Assembly (NCBI GenBank): GCA_031550755.1
Contig: JAVBOJ010000039.1
Coordinates: 1 to 20,574 of the forward strand
DNA: 20,574 nt
Direction: 5' to 3'
DNA from: JAVBOJ01 sp031550755
GTDB lineage: Bacteria > Bacillota > Clostridia > Oscillospirales > UBA929
Shown here: in pieces, positions 14,801-20,574 of the stretch
Layout: every line of letters begins with the position of its first letter
Position numbering within the stretch: position 1 is the first letter of the stretch
Notes under the pieces: generated by a model
What the model was told of the DNA's origin: nothing
Database searches by the model: none
What the model saw: only the letters and a program-made list of their open reading frames with translations
Made by a program: the position numbers and the translations under genes

Positions 14801-17658
14801 CTCTGAATTTCAACGAAAACATCGCCGCCGCCGCGGCCGACCCGGCCACCTTCCGCAGCCGGATCCAGTTTGCCGACGGGGCTACGTTCTATGCGCTGGA
14901 GCGGTTTTGCCCCGGGTACACCGTGGCCGTCAGCGGGCGACAGCTCATCCTGACCCTGCCCGCGCCGCTGACCGGCAAGACCAACAAAATCAAAATCCTG
15001 GCCGGTGCACTGTCCGATACCGCCACGCCGGAGCCCAACGTCCTCAAAACCGAGGTGACCACCGCCAATATCGCCGCCTATGCCGACGAAACCCCGCCGG
15101 ACTTCAATCCGCTGACCGGCGCGCGCTATCGCGGCGGCACGCTGACCCTAACCTTTTCCGAGCCGATTCTCAACGCGCGCGCCACCCTGACGGCGCTCAA
15201 GGCCAGCGTTCAGATCGCGCGGGACGGCTCGCTGTATACGGCGCTGTCGGTGAATGACACGATCAGCATCGCCGGCAACACCCTCACGATCCAATTTTCC
15301 GCGCCGCTGTCCGGCGAGAAAACCCGGGTCAAGCTGCTGACCGGCTCCCTGCGCGACGCCGCCGGGAACACCCAGAAAAAGGATGCCCTGACCAACGCCC
15401 TCAGCACCGCCGACCAGACCCCGCCGACCTTTTCGGCGTCCACCGGCGTGGCCATCAACGACAGCACGAAAAAAGTGGTAACCCTGACCTTTTCCGAGCC
15501 GGTCATCAGCGGCTTTACCGCCGCCGCCGACCTCAAAAAGGCCGTTTCGGTTTCCCGCAACGGGGGCGGGTGGGGCCCGCTGGAGGACAAGGACAGCGTG
15601 GCGGTGTCGGGCGGCAAGATGACCATCACCTTTGCCACGCCGCTGTCCGGCAACGACAATTTTCTCATTGTCCAGGCGGGAAGCCTGGCCGACAAGGCGT
15701 TCAACGCCATGACGCAGGAGGCCTACACCGGGCGGATTTACGCGACCGCGCCGTCCTTCGCGCCCAAAACCGGGCTGGAAATCACCAACAACCGGCGCAG
15801 CGTGACCCTCACCTTTGACCGGACGGTCTATCCCGTGACAATCAAGCCCGACGGGCTGAAATCCTCGGTCAAGGTCTCGAGAGGCGGCGGCAACTTCGCC
15901 GCGCTGGGCGTAAACGATACGGCCGACGTCATCGGCGGGAAGCTGTATATCACCTTCTATGCCGGGCTGGACGAAAATGCCAAAATCTCCATCGCCGCCA
16001 AGGCTTTGCGGGACGCGGCCGGTAACACCAACACCGCCGAGATCGTCACCGGCCCGGCCGATTTTCTGGAGGCGGCCTACGACCCGGCGACCGGACTGTT
16101 CCTCAGCGAGAGCCGACGGCTGGTGATTTTATCCTTCAACAAGACCATGCTGGCGGCCACCTCATCGCCCAAATCGTTCGTGCAAATCCGCCGGCTGGGC
16201 GGGGCGTTCACCGCGCTGGACAGCGCCGATTCGGTGACCGTCTCCGACGGCAAGGTATATATTTACCTGAGTGCGCCGCTGATGGGCGAAAACAACCATA
16301 TCCTGTTAAACACCGGGATGCTGGTCGATTCGGTGGGCATTGACTTAAACCGCGCAATCGACTCGGGCGCAATCGACGCCGGGACATACAGCGGCTGGGC
16401 CGATGTGCGTGCCGACGGCGCGGCGGCGCAGATTGGGCAGCTGGTCGTCTCGCGCGACGCCGCCGGCCAAAAGACGGCGTCCATTCAGCTCTCGGCCTCC
16501 GGGGTCAAGAATCTGGCCTCCTCCAAGGGGAACGGCTTTACCCTGACTGCCACGGCGCCCGACGCGGTGGACGGCGTGAAAATCGGCAAGGTCAATCTGG
16601 TCATCACCGGCGACGCCGTGCAGGCGCTGCAAAACAAAAACGCTGCGCTGACCCTTGTCCGCGGCGGCGTACGGTATGTCATCCCCGCGTCGGCGCTGGA
16701 TATGGAGCTGGTGGCCACCCGGCTGGGCAAGAGCTACACCGGCGCGTCGGCGGTCGATTTGGTGTTTTCCATGGGTGACACAGACGCCAAGGCAAAGGAA
16801 AAATTCGAGGCCGACGCGGCCAAATCGGGCTACCGCATTTTGGCCGGGCCGGTGGATTTTGACACCACGATTCAAAGCGGTGCGCGGCTGTTGACCTACG
16901 ACCGCTTCGCCGGACAGGTACGCCGGGAGTTTCCGCTGGGCAGCACGCCGGGCAATCTCACCGGGGTGCTGGTGGAGAGCACCGGCAAGCCCCAGCACGT
17001 CCCGACCAAGGTGTGGATGCAAGACGGGCAGACCTTCGCCGTCACGTACAGCTTCACCAACAGCGCCTACGCCGTGGTCAGCGCGGTGCGCGGCTTCCCC
17101 GATGTGAAAAATCACTGGTCGAAGGACTATGTCGAGTACATGGCCGGGCGGTTTATGCTGCTGGGCGATAACAGCGGGCGGTTCAATCCCGACAAAAACA
17201 TGACCCGGGCGGAGTTCGCCACGCTGCTTTTGCGTTCGGTGGGGCTGATGAAGACCGGCGCGGGCGCCGACCGGTTCCCCGATGTCAAAAAGGGGGTCTG
17301 GTATTATGACGCGGTGTCCATCGCCAAGGAGTACGGACTGATGGACGCTTACAGCGACGGGACCTTCCGCCCCGATCAGGCCATCACCCGCGAGGAGGCG
17401 TTTGTCGCGGTGTATAAGACGCTGGCCATGCTGGACGGAGGATCGTCGTTGACGGTCTCACAGGCGCGGAGCGTGCTGTCCGGCTTTGTCGACGCGGCGT
17501 TTGTCTCGTCGCAGGGATTGGTGCCCGTCGCGCACCTCTACCAGCGCGGCGTTGTCGAGGGCAGCAACAAAAAACTCAGCAGCAGAAGCCTCATCACCCG
17601 CGCCGAGGTGTCGGCGCTGTTTAGGCGGTTTTTGAAGATCAGCGGACTGACGGAGTAG
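11869..17658 (+). CDS. Giant modular surface protein with about 12 tandem beta modules and three SLH domains
   Basis: The protein has 1929 residues from ATG 11869, chosen because GGGAGGAG lies about 8 bases upstream and a signal peptide follows directly (MISLLLAFVFAAGWMVW, cleavage near DASA, residue 30). A longer frame from 11767 lacks both. About 12 tandem modules fill residues 32-1507, each with a strand like LTLTFSEPI, then an ITFSAPL(S/T)G strand, then LRDAAGN, joined by D-x-TPP hinges; they resemble SwmB/SWM-type or bacterial Ig-like repeats. A separate beta domain (about 1510-1740) follows, then three SLH repeats (about 1743-1929, with GFPDVKNHWSKDYVEYMAGR and FRPDQAITREEAFVAVYKTL). 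SLH repeats bind the wall polymer, and the array probably projects outward as a stalk, adhesin or S-layer component. No catalytic motif was seen. The gene is divergent from the glycosidase. Confidence 0.9.
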   Translation: MKLGKRMISLLLAFVFAAGWMVWETPDASAAVGAPQIIAKGGAYGSSTVYINFNSLVYPAVGDKNDLAALLLFGKTGEAPTAMGDNWLADVTKTDTWGHTVHVEDQIVIFYPGNGSTLIKLNLRTTLLRVQDYSLTIPEGALKDAADMPLPQYTGKVTLDTAAPKLIKTELSRDNLALTLTFSEGMTTQDGADLQNYVTRFGIAQADNTVESSRVYQALEFTTQSNAYWVGISSLRLEGDKLILVFSAPLTKKYNYLRIEENTLYDIVGNVLVADKAIKGSDDVTRKYTLAGPVDATVDYMPPEVYSEDPQSPYHSVTPAYATPDNRQLVIPFNEPLALCVPDLATLRDRIRVAQFDYLPGVIQPGLTGASAIESAVYGEVPPGKLIHTDQVKIDGSNLVITLSMPVAENKFLAVRIPTGVLTDKSGNVHDARLMTLPGMEAYTYREYWYSSLIDTVSDRVIPAYKDVVLSPDLRTITLFFSEDIRVNVPRVTDPDAIKLAALKTLLEIKRDGESVYHSLDERDRWGDELADSVTVQGNKVIIVLREQLSGKLNYLRLTAPNALCDFAQDTAPWKNNNQLEKEFTTKALDATADVSPPILLSDRQNWEVSADGKKITLLFNEPPVSNLKSLTELRNVFAVTYYDNDANRVTRDLSTFDPGSTVAIAGSTIVVTFSKKISDLLSCPRDRQYITLTLRALNGTVEAAIKDKAGNLQKNDQIAANIDVRGDITPPHIQNILISPDRKTIAVYFDEDITTARSAAALLTNIMLLRDYGGSTPALSDFNSFFATAKLTGKTLTLTVKLPLTNDRNFILIRGGTVGDLAGNFVEGDFTLGPLDANPDKTPPTLKADLPDSRQYWLSADRKTLKLYFSEGILPVITDPEGLRSAFGRSTTAETGPLFDFSAADKISFDGYTMTVSFAAPLTGAKNWFVLLGGAVRDEYGNIQEQTLTSVCVDATPDELPPAYTGVALSRDNLTVTLNFNENIAAAAADPATFRSRIQFADGATFYALERFCPGYTVAVSGRQLILTLPAPLTGKTNKIKILAGALSDTATPEPNVLKTEVTTANIAAYADETPPDFNPLTGARYRGGTLTLTFSEPILNARATLTALKASVQIARDGSLYTALSVNDTISIAGNTLTIQFSAPLSGEKTRVKLLTGSLRDAAGNTQKKDALTNALSTADQTPPTFSASTGVAINDSTKKVVTLTFSEPVISGFTAAADLKKAVSVSRNGGGWGPLEDKDSVAVSGGKMTITFATPLSGNDNFLIVQAGSLADKAFNAMTQEAYTGRIYATAPSFAPKTGLEITNNRRSVTLTFDRTVYPVTIKPDGLKSSVKVSRGGGNFAALGVNDTADVIGGKLYITFYAGLDENAKISIAAKALRDAAGNTNTAEIVTGPADFLEAAYDPATGLFLSESRRLVILSFNKTMLAATSSPKSFVQIRRLGGAFTALDSADSVTVSDGKVYIYLSAPLMGENNHILLNTGMLVDSVGIDLNRAIDSGAIDAGTYSGWADVRADGAAAQIGQLVVSRDAAGQKTASIQLSASGVKNLASSKGNGFTLTATAPDAVDGVKIGKVNLVITGDAVQALQNKNAALTLVRGGVRYVIPASALDMELVATRLGKSYTGASAVDLVFSMGDTDAKAKEKFEADAAKSGYRILAGPVDFDTTIQSGARLLTYDRFAGQVRREFPLGSTPGNLTGVLVESTGKPQHVPTKVWMQDGQTFAVTYSFTNSAYAVVSAVRGFPDVKNHWSKDYVEYMAGRFMLLGDNSGRFNPDKNMTRAEFATLLLRSVGLMKTGAGADRFPDVKKGVWYYDAVSIAKEYGLMDAYSDGTFRPDQAITREEAFVAVYKTLAMLDGGSSLTVSQARSVLSGFVDAAFVSSQGLVPVAHLYQRGVVEGSNKKLSSRSLITRAEVSALFRRFLKISGLTE
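11962..16389 (+). repeat. Array of about 12 tandem protein modules within the giant gene
   Basis: By the TPP-type hinges, module starts fall at residues about 32, 162, 302, 462, 597, 731, 844, 962, 1076, 1185, 1295 and 1405. The first five are about 130-160 residues long and the last seven about 103-118, so the C-terminal modules are shorter and more regular. Modules nine and ten share short DNA identities (for example ACCTTTTCCGAGCCG), but overall identity is low, which points to old duplications. Confidence 0.7.
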
Positions 17659-17742
17659 GGGGGCGTGTTCGCCCCGGTTCCGAAAAATAAACCTGAGGCC
17701 GCTGCGGCGGGACTCCGTGCAGCGAAAAGCTGCACTCAACGC

Positions 17743-17770
17743 GAAAAGGAGGGGAAAACCCCTCCTTTTC
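17743..17770 (+). terminator. Terminator downstream of the giant SLH gene
   Basis: A 12-bp perfect stem (GAAAAGGAGGGG / CCCCTCCTTTTC) closes an AAAA loop and is followed by ACACTTTTCC. It lies 84 bases past the stop codon. The T-tract is short, but the stem is strong. Confidence 0.75.
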
Positions 17771-17875
17771 ACACTTTTCCTCCCCCCTTGGCTCATATAC
17801 CGAGGCCGAAGGAAACCTTTTCGACAGGCTGAGGCCGCGCCCAACCGGGGCGGCCTTCTTGTCGCCAACTTCCAT

Positions 17876-17905
17876 GTATAAGACAAACCGCGAAAAACAT
17901 ACAGT
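17876..17905 (+). promoter_or_regulatory. Candidate sporulation SigE-type promoter of sigK
   Basis: CATACAGT (17898-17905) differs at one base from the SigE -10 element CATACAAT as known from Bacillus. GTATAAG (17876-17882), 15 bases upstream, keeps the ATA core of the SigE -35 element. SigE-dependent transcription of sigK is established in Bacillus subtilis; that the same holds here is inference. Confidence 0.5.
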
Positions 17906-17980
17906 GATAGTGCGGTGGTGCAGGGGCGCTCCCTTGGCATGGCGCCCCCCATCGCGACCAGGGCGGGAAGGGGATGTGGC

Positions 17981-18676
17981 ATGTTTTCGGTGACGCTGGC
18001 GCTTCTGCTGCATGGGATTTACCTATCCCTGCGGATGTCCGACCGGCAGGGGTCGTTTCCCCGGCCGTTGTCGGCCAAAGAGGAGCAGGAGGCGCTGGCC
18101 CGTTTCGCGCAGGGGGATATGCAGGCGCGCAATTTGCTGGTGGAGCATAATTTGCGCTTGGTCGCCCATGTCATCAAGAAATATTACACCACCGTCTCCG
18201 ATCAGGACGATCTGGTATCCATCGGTACGATCGGGCTGATCAAGGCCATCTCTTCCTATCGCCCCGACAAGGAGGTGAAATTGCCAACTTACGCGTGCAA
18301 ATGCATCCAAAATGAAATATTTATGCATTTCCGGCGGCAGCGCCGCCGCGCCGGAGAGGTATCCTTAAACGAACCGATCGAGGGCGGCAACGGAGAAAAC
18401 CCGCTGTCCATGCTGGATGTCATCTCGGCCGACGACTTGGTGCTCGACCGGATGGAACAGGCCGAATCGGTGCAGATCGTGCGGCGGCTGGTGGAGCAGT
18501 GTCTCGATCCGCGCGAAAAGGAAATCATCATACGGCGGTATGGCTTGGCGGGCGTATCGCCCCAGCCGCAGCGGGAAATTGCCGCCTCCATGGGCATCTC
18601 GCGGTCGTACGTCTCCCGTTTGGAGCGCAAAGCGCTGGAGAAACTCGAATGCGCCTACCAGTGTGCCATGGCCTAA
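17981..18676 (+). CDS. sigK: Sporulation sigma factor SigK with a hydrophobic pro-sequence
   Basis: SigK directs late mother-cell transcription in sporulation, including coat and cortex genes. This copy has 231 residues and is uninterrupted, with no skin-type element. The N-terminus MFSVTLALLLHGIYLSLRMS is hydrophobic and resembles the pro-sequence that SpoIVFB removes in Bacillus. The mature part opens with FPRPLSAKEEQEALARFAQG, and region 2 follows (about 51-120) with VEHNLRLVAHVIKKY, DLVSIGTIGLIKAI and YACKCIQNEIFMHFRRQRR. Region 4 (about 175-225) contains DPREKEIIIRRYGL and the helix-turn-helix REIAASMGISRSYVSRLERK. ATG 17981 was chosen over the longer frame from 17915 because AAGGGG lies 7 bases upstream and the pro-sequence starts there. 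Its TAA overlaps the stop of the convergent topoisomerase gene by 4 bp. Confidence 0.93.
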   Translation: MFSVTLALLLHGIYLSLRMSDRQGSFPRPLSAKEEQEALARFAQGDMQARNLLVEHNLRLVAHVIKKYYTTVSDQDDLVSIGTIGLIKAISSYRPDKEVKLPTYACKCIQNEIFMHFRRQRRRAGEVSLNEPIEGGNGENPLSMLDVISADDLVLDRMEQAESVQIVRRLVEQCLDPREKEIIIRRYGLAGVSPQPQREIAASMGISRSYVSRLERKALEKLECAYQCAMA

Positions 18677-20574
18677 CCAATATCCGCCAGATCCAGATAA
18701 AACGCGCCGCGTTCGGCGATAAATTCCTTGCGACCGGCCAGATTGTCGCCCTGCAACAGGTCAAACATCCGCGCGGTGCGCTCGGCCTCGTCGGGCAGCA
18801 CCTGAATCAACCGGCGGGTTTCGGGGTTCATGGTGGTCATCCACATCATGTCGGGTTCGTTTTCGCCCAGGCCCTTGGAACGCGAAATGGTGGCCTTTGT
18901 ACCCGTAAGGCTGGCCAGAACATCATCTTTTTCTTTGTCAGAGTAACAAAAATAGGTTTTTCCCTTGGCGTTTATTTCATACAGCGGGCTTTCGGCAATA
19001 TAACACAGACCCTGCTCGATCAATGTGGGGGTGAGGCGATAGAGCATGGTGAGGATTAGCACGCGGATCTGAAACCCGTCCACGTCGGCGTCGGTACAAA
19101 TAATGATCTTGTTCCAGCGCAGCGCCGACAGGTCAAACGACGCGATATCCTTGTGCTTGGAGCGCACCTCGACGCCACAGCCGAGCACCTTCATCAGGTC
19201 GGTAATAATTTCATTTTTAAAAATTTTGTCATACTCGGCCTTGAGGCAGTTGAGAATCTTGCCACGCACCGGAATAATGGCCTGAAAATCGGCGTCGCGC
19301 GCCAGCTTGCAGGCGCCCAGGGCGCTGTCTCCCTCCCCGATGAACAGCTCACGGCGAGAGAGATCCCGGGAACGGCAATCGACAAACTTCTGGACCCTGG
19401 AGGTGATGTCCAGCCCGCCTGTCAGCTTCTTTTTGAGGCCCAGGCGGGTTTTTTCCGCCGTTTCGCGGCTGCGCTTGTTGACCAGCAGCTGGTCGGCGAC
19501 CTTTTCGGCCTCGGCGCGGTTTTCGATGAAATAGACCTCGAACTGCCGCTTTAAAAACTCGGCCATGGCCTCCTGCATGAATTTGTTGGTGATGGCCTTT
19601 TTGGTCTGGTTTTCGTAGGAGGTCATGGTGGAAAAGTTGCTGGAGACAAAAATCAGGCTGTCGGCGATGTCAGGGAAGGTGATTTTGCTCTCGTTTTTCT
19701 GATATTTGCCCGACGATTTCAAAAACCCGTCAAAGGCCGACACCAACGACGAGCGCAGCGCCTTATCGGGACTGCCGCCGTGCTCCAAAAAGGACGAGTT
19801 GTGATAATGCTCGATAAAATTGCCGTTGCCGGTGAAGCAAAACGCCATGGACAGCCGCACCTTGTACGCGGGCTTGTCCTCCCGGTCGCGGCCCTGCCGC
19901 TCGCATTCCCACAGGCGCGGCTCGGTCATGGCCGTCTCGCCGGCCACCTCGCGCACATAGTCCATGATGCCCTGCGGATAGCGGAACTCGGTCTGGCGGA
20001 CCCCGGTTTCGTCCTCCAACCGCAGACGGAACGTGACGCCCGGATTGATGACCGCCTGCCGTTTCAGCACGTCGAGCAGGTATTCCTCCGGAATTTCGAT
20101 CTCGGTGAACACATCGCGGTCGGGCTTCCAGCGGATGCGCGAGCCGGTGCGCCGCCCGGAAAAGGGCTGTTTGGACAGCCCGCCAAGGTTCTCGCCCTTT
20201 TCAAAATGCAGGGAATAGACAAACCCGTCCCGCCAGACGGTGACGTCCATAAAGGCCGAGGCGTACTGGGTGGCGCAGGCGCCGAGCCCGTTGAGCCCCA
20301 GGGAAAATTCGTAGTTTTGATCCTCGTTGTTGTGGTATTTTCCGCCGGCGTACAGCTCGCAGAACACCAGCTCCCAGTTGTACCGCCCTTCGGCGGCGTT
20401 GAAGTCCACCGGGCACCCCCGGCCGAAATCCTCCACCTCGATGCAGCCGTCCTTGGCGCGGGAGAGGATGATGGTGTCGCCGTGGCCCTCGCGCGCCTCG
20501 TCGATGGAGTTGGACAGGATTTCAAATACGGCGTGCTGACAACCCTCCAGTCCGTCCGAGCCGAAAATGACGCC
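18673..20574 (-). CDS. Divergent GyrB/ParE-like type IIA topoisomerase subunit (5' partial)
   Basis: The frame stays open to the right edge, so the N-terminus is missing; 633 residues are visible. The GHKL ATPase begins at once: EILSNSIDEA replaces the usual EIVDNSIDEA (catalytic Glu and Mg-binding Asn kept), EDFGRGCPV replaces DNGRGIPV, and GLNGLGACATQYAS replaces GLHGVGASVVNALS. A transducer domain follows, and then the Toprim domain with ELFIGEGDSALGACKLARD (usually EGDSAGG), VRGKILN and CTDADVDGFQIR (usually DGAHIR). The acidic catalytic residues are kept. The C-terminus has SKGLGENEPDMMWMTTMNPE and RKEFI, the normal end of the family. These differences suggest a paralog of the main gyrase and topoisomerase IV subunits rather than either of them. 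No A subunit lies downstream; a partner could lie upstream, outside the window. Confidence 0.88.
   Translation of the reverse strand, partial: GVIFGSDGLEGCQHAVFEILSNSIDEAREGHGDTIILSRAKDGCIEVEDFGRGCPVDFNAAEGRYNWELVFCELYAGGKYHNNEDQNYEFSLGLNGLGACATQYASAFMDVTVWRDGFVYSLHFEKGENLGGLSKQPFSGRRTGSRIRWKPDRDVFTEIEIPEEYLLDVLKRQAVINPGVTFRLRLEDETGVRQTEFRYPQGIMDYVREVAGETAMTEPRLWECERQGRDREDKPAYKVRLSMAFCFTGNGNFIEHYHNSSFLEHGGSPDKALRSSLVSAFDGFLKSSGKYQKNESKITFPDIADSLIFVSSNFSTMTSYENQTKKAITNKFMQEAMAEFLKRQFEVYFIENRAEAEKVADQLLVNKRSRETAEKTRLGLKKKLTGGLDITSRVQKFVDCRSRDLSRRELFIGEGDSALGACKLARDADFQAIIPVRGKILNCLKAEYDKIFKNEIITDLMKVLGCGVEVRSKHKDIASFDLSALRWNKIIICTDADVDGFQIRVLILTMLYRLTPTLIEQGLCYIAESPLYEINAKGKTYFCYSDKEKDDVLASLTGTKATISRSKGLGENEPDMMWMTTMNPETRRLIQVLPDEAERTARMFDLLQGDNLAGRKEFIAERGAFYLDLADIG

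Larger units (their letters stand above)
17659..17980. other. 322-bp intergenic region with several hairpins ahead of sigK
   Basis: No gene is supported here. The region holds a GGGGCG/CGCCCC hairpin (17660-17675) right after the stop codon, GTGCAGC-GAAAA-GCTGCAC (17717-17735), a terminator (17743-17770), and an imperfect hairpin with a weak T-tract (17832-17857). CTGAGGCCGC occurs twice as a direct repeat (17693-17702 and 17829-17838), bracketing the middle hairpins. The last part carries the candidate SigE-type promoter and leader of sigK. Confidence 0.6.

Noticed and set aside
17458..17982. A 174-codon minus-strand open frame over the end of the giant gene and the intergenic region
   Set aside because: Half of it is antisense to coding sequence and the rest crosses several hairpins and a terminator. 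The composition is Arg/Pro/Ser-rich with no domain. It is better seen as an accident of the hairpin-rich element.
1..20574. tRNA, rRNA, CRISPR array, insertion sequence, prophage or riboswitch
   Set aside because: Nothing resembling a tRNA cloverleaf, rRNA core, regular spaced repeats, transposase or integrase motif, or a known riboswitch core was seen on either strand.

Overview
The window looks like chromosomal DNA from a GC-rich, spore-forming, anaerobic Gram-positive bacterium of the Clostridia, probably near the Oscillospiraceae/Ruminococcaceae. The basis is an intact sporulation sigma factor SigK, a Rex redox repressor, several S-layer-homology (SLH) surface proteins, a small CD1871A-type CXXC protein next to a membrane 4Fe-4S protein, and strong Shine-Dalgarno sequences close to AAGGAGG. 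No tRNA, rRNA, CRISPR array, transposase or phage gene was seen. Assignment to a family is inference.

Layout. Positions 1-330 hold the 3' end of a secreted-type protein, closed by a bidirectional terminator. Positions 384-3244 (minus) hold an ECF sigma factor, a translationally coupled membrane protein that is probably its anti-sigma factor, and a VWA-domain lipoprotein. The sigma gene and the lipoprotein gene are preceded by matching promoter-like blocks (20 of 31 bases identical, no gaps), so the three genes look like a small self-controlled envelope regulon.

Positions 3358-8449 (minus) hold six tightly packed genes: AI-2E-family permease, a 45-residue CXXC membrane peptide, a polyferredoxin-like 4Fe-4S membrane protein, an isocitrate/isopropylmalate-type dehydrogenase, rex, and an SLH protein. 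Stop and start codons overlap at three junctions. A promoter lies ahead of the permease, a second near-consensus promoter sits inside the end of the 4Fe-4S gene, and a terminator follows the SLH gene. The content suggests a redox-linked operon.

Positions 8630-17658 hold two large divergent SLH proteins that share a 182-bp control region: a phosphodiester-glycosidase (NAGPA-like) enzyme of 1018 residues (minus) and a giant of 1929 residues built from about 12 tandem beta-sandwich modules (plus). Both carry signal peptides and C-terminal SLH triplets, so both should be displayed on the cell wall.

Positions 17659-17980 are a hairpin-rich intergenic stretch with a candidate SigE-type promoter leading into sigK (17981-18676, plus). 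sigK converges on, and overlaps by 4 bp, a divergent GyrB/ParE-like topoisomerase subunit (minus) whose 5' end runs off the right edge.
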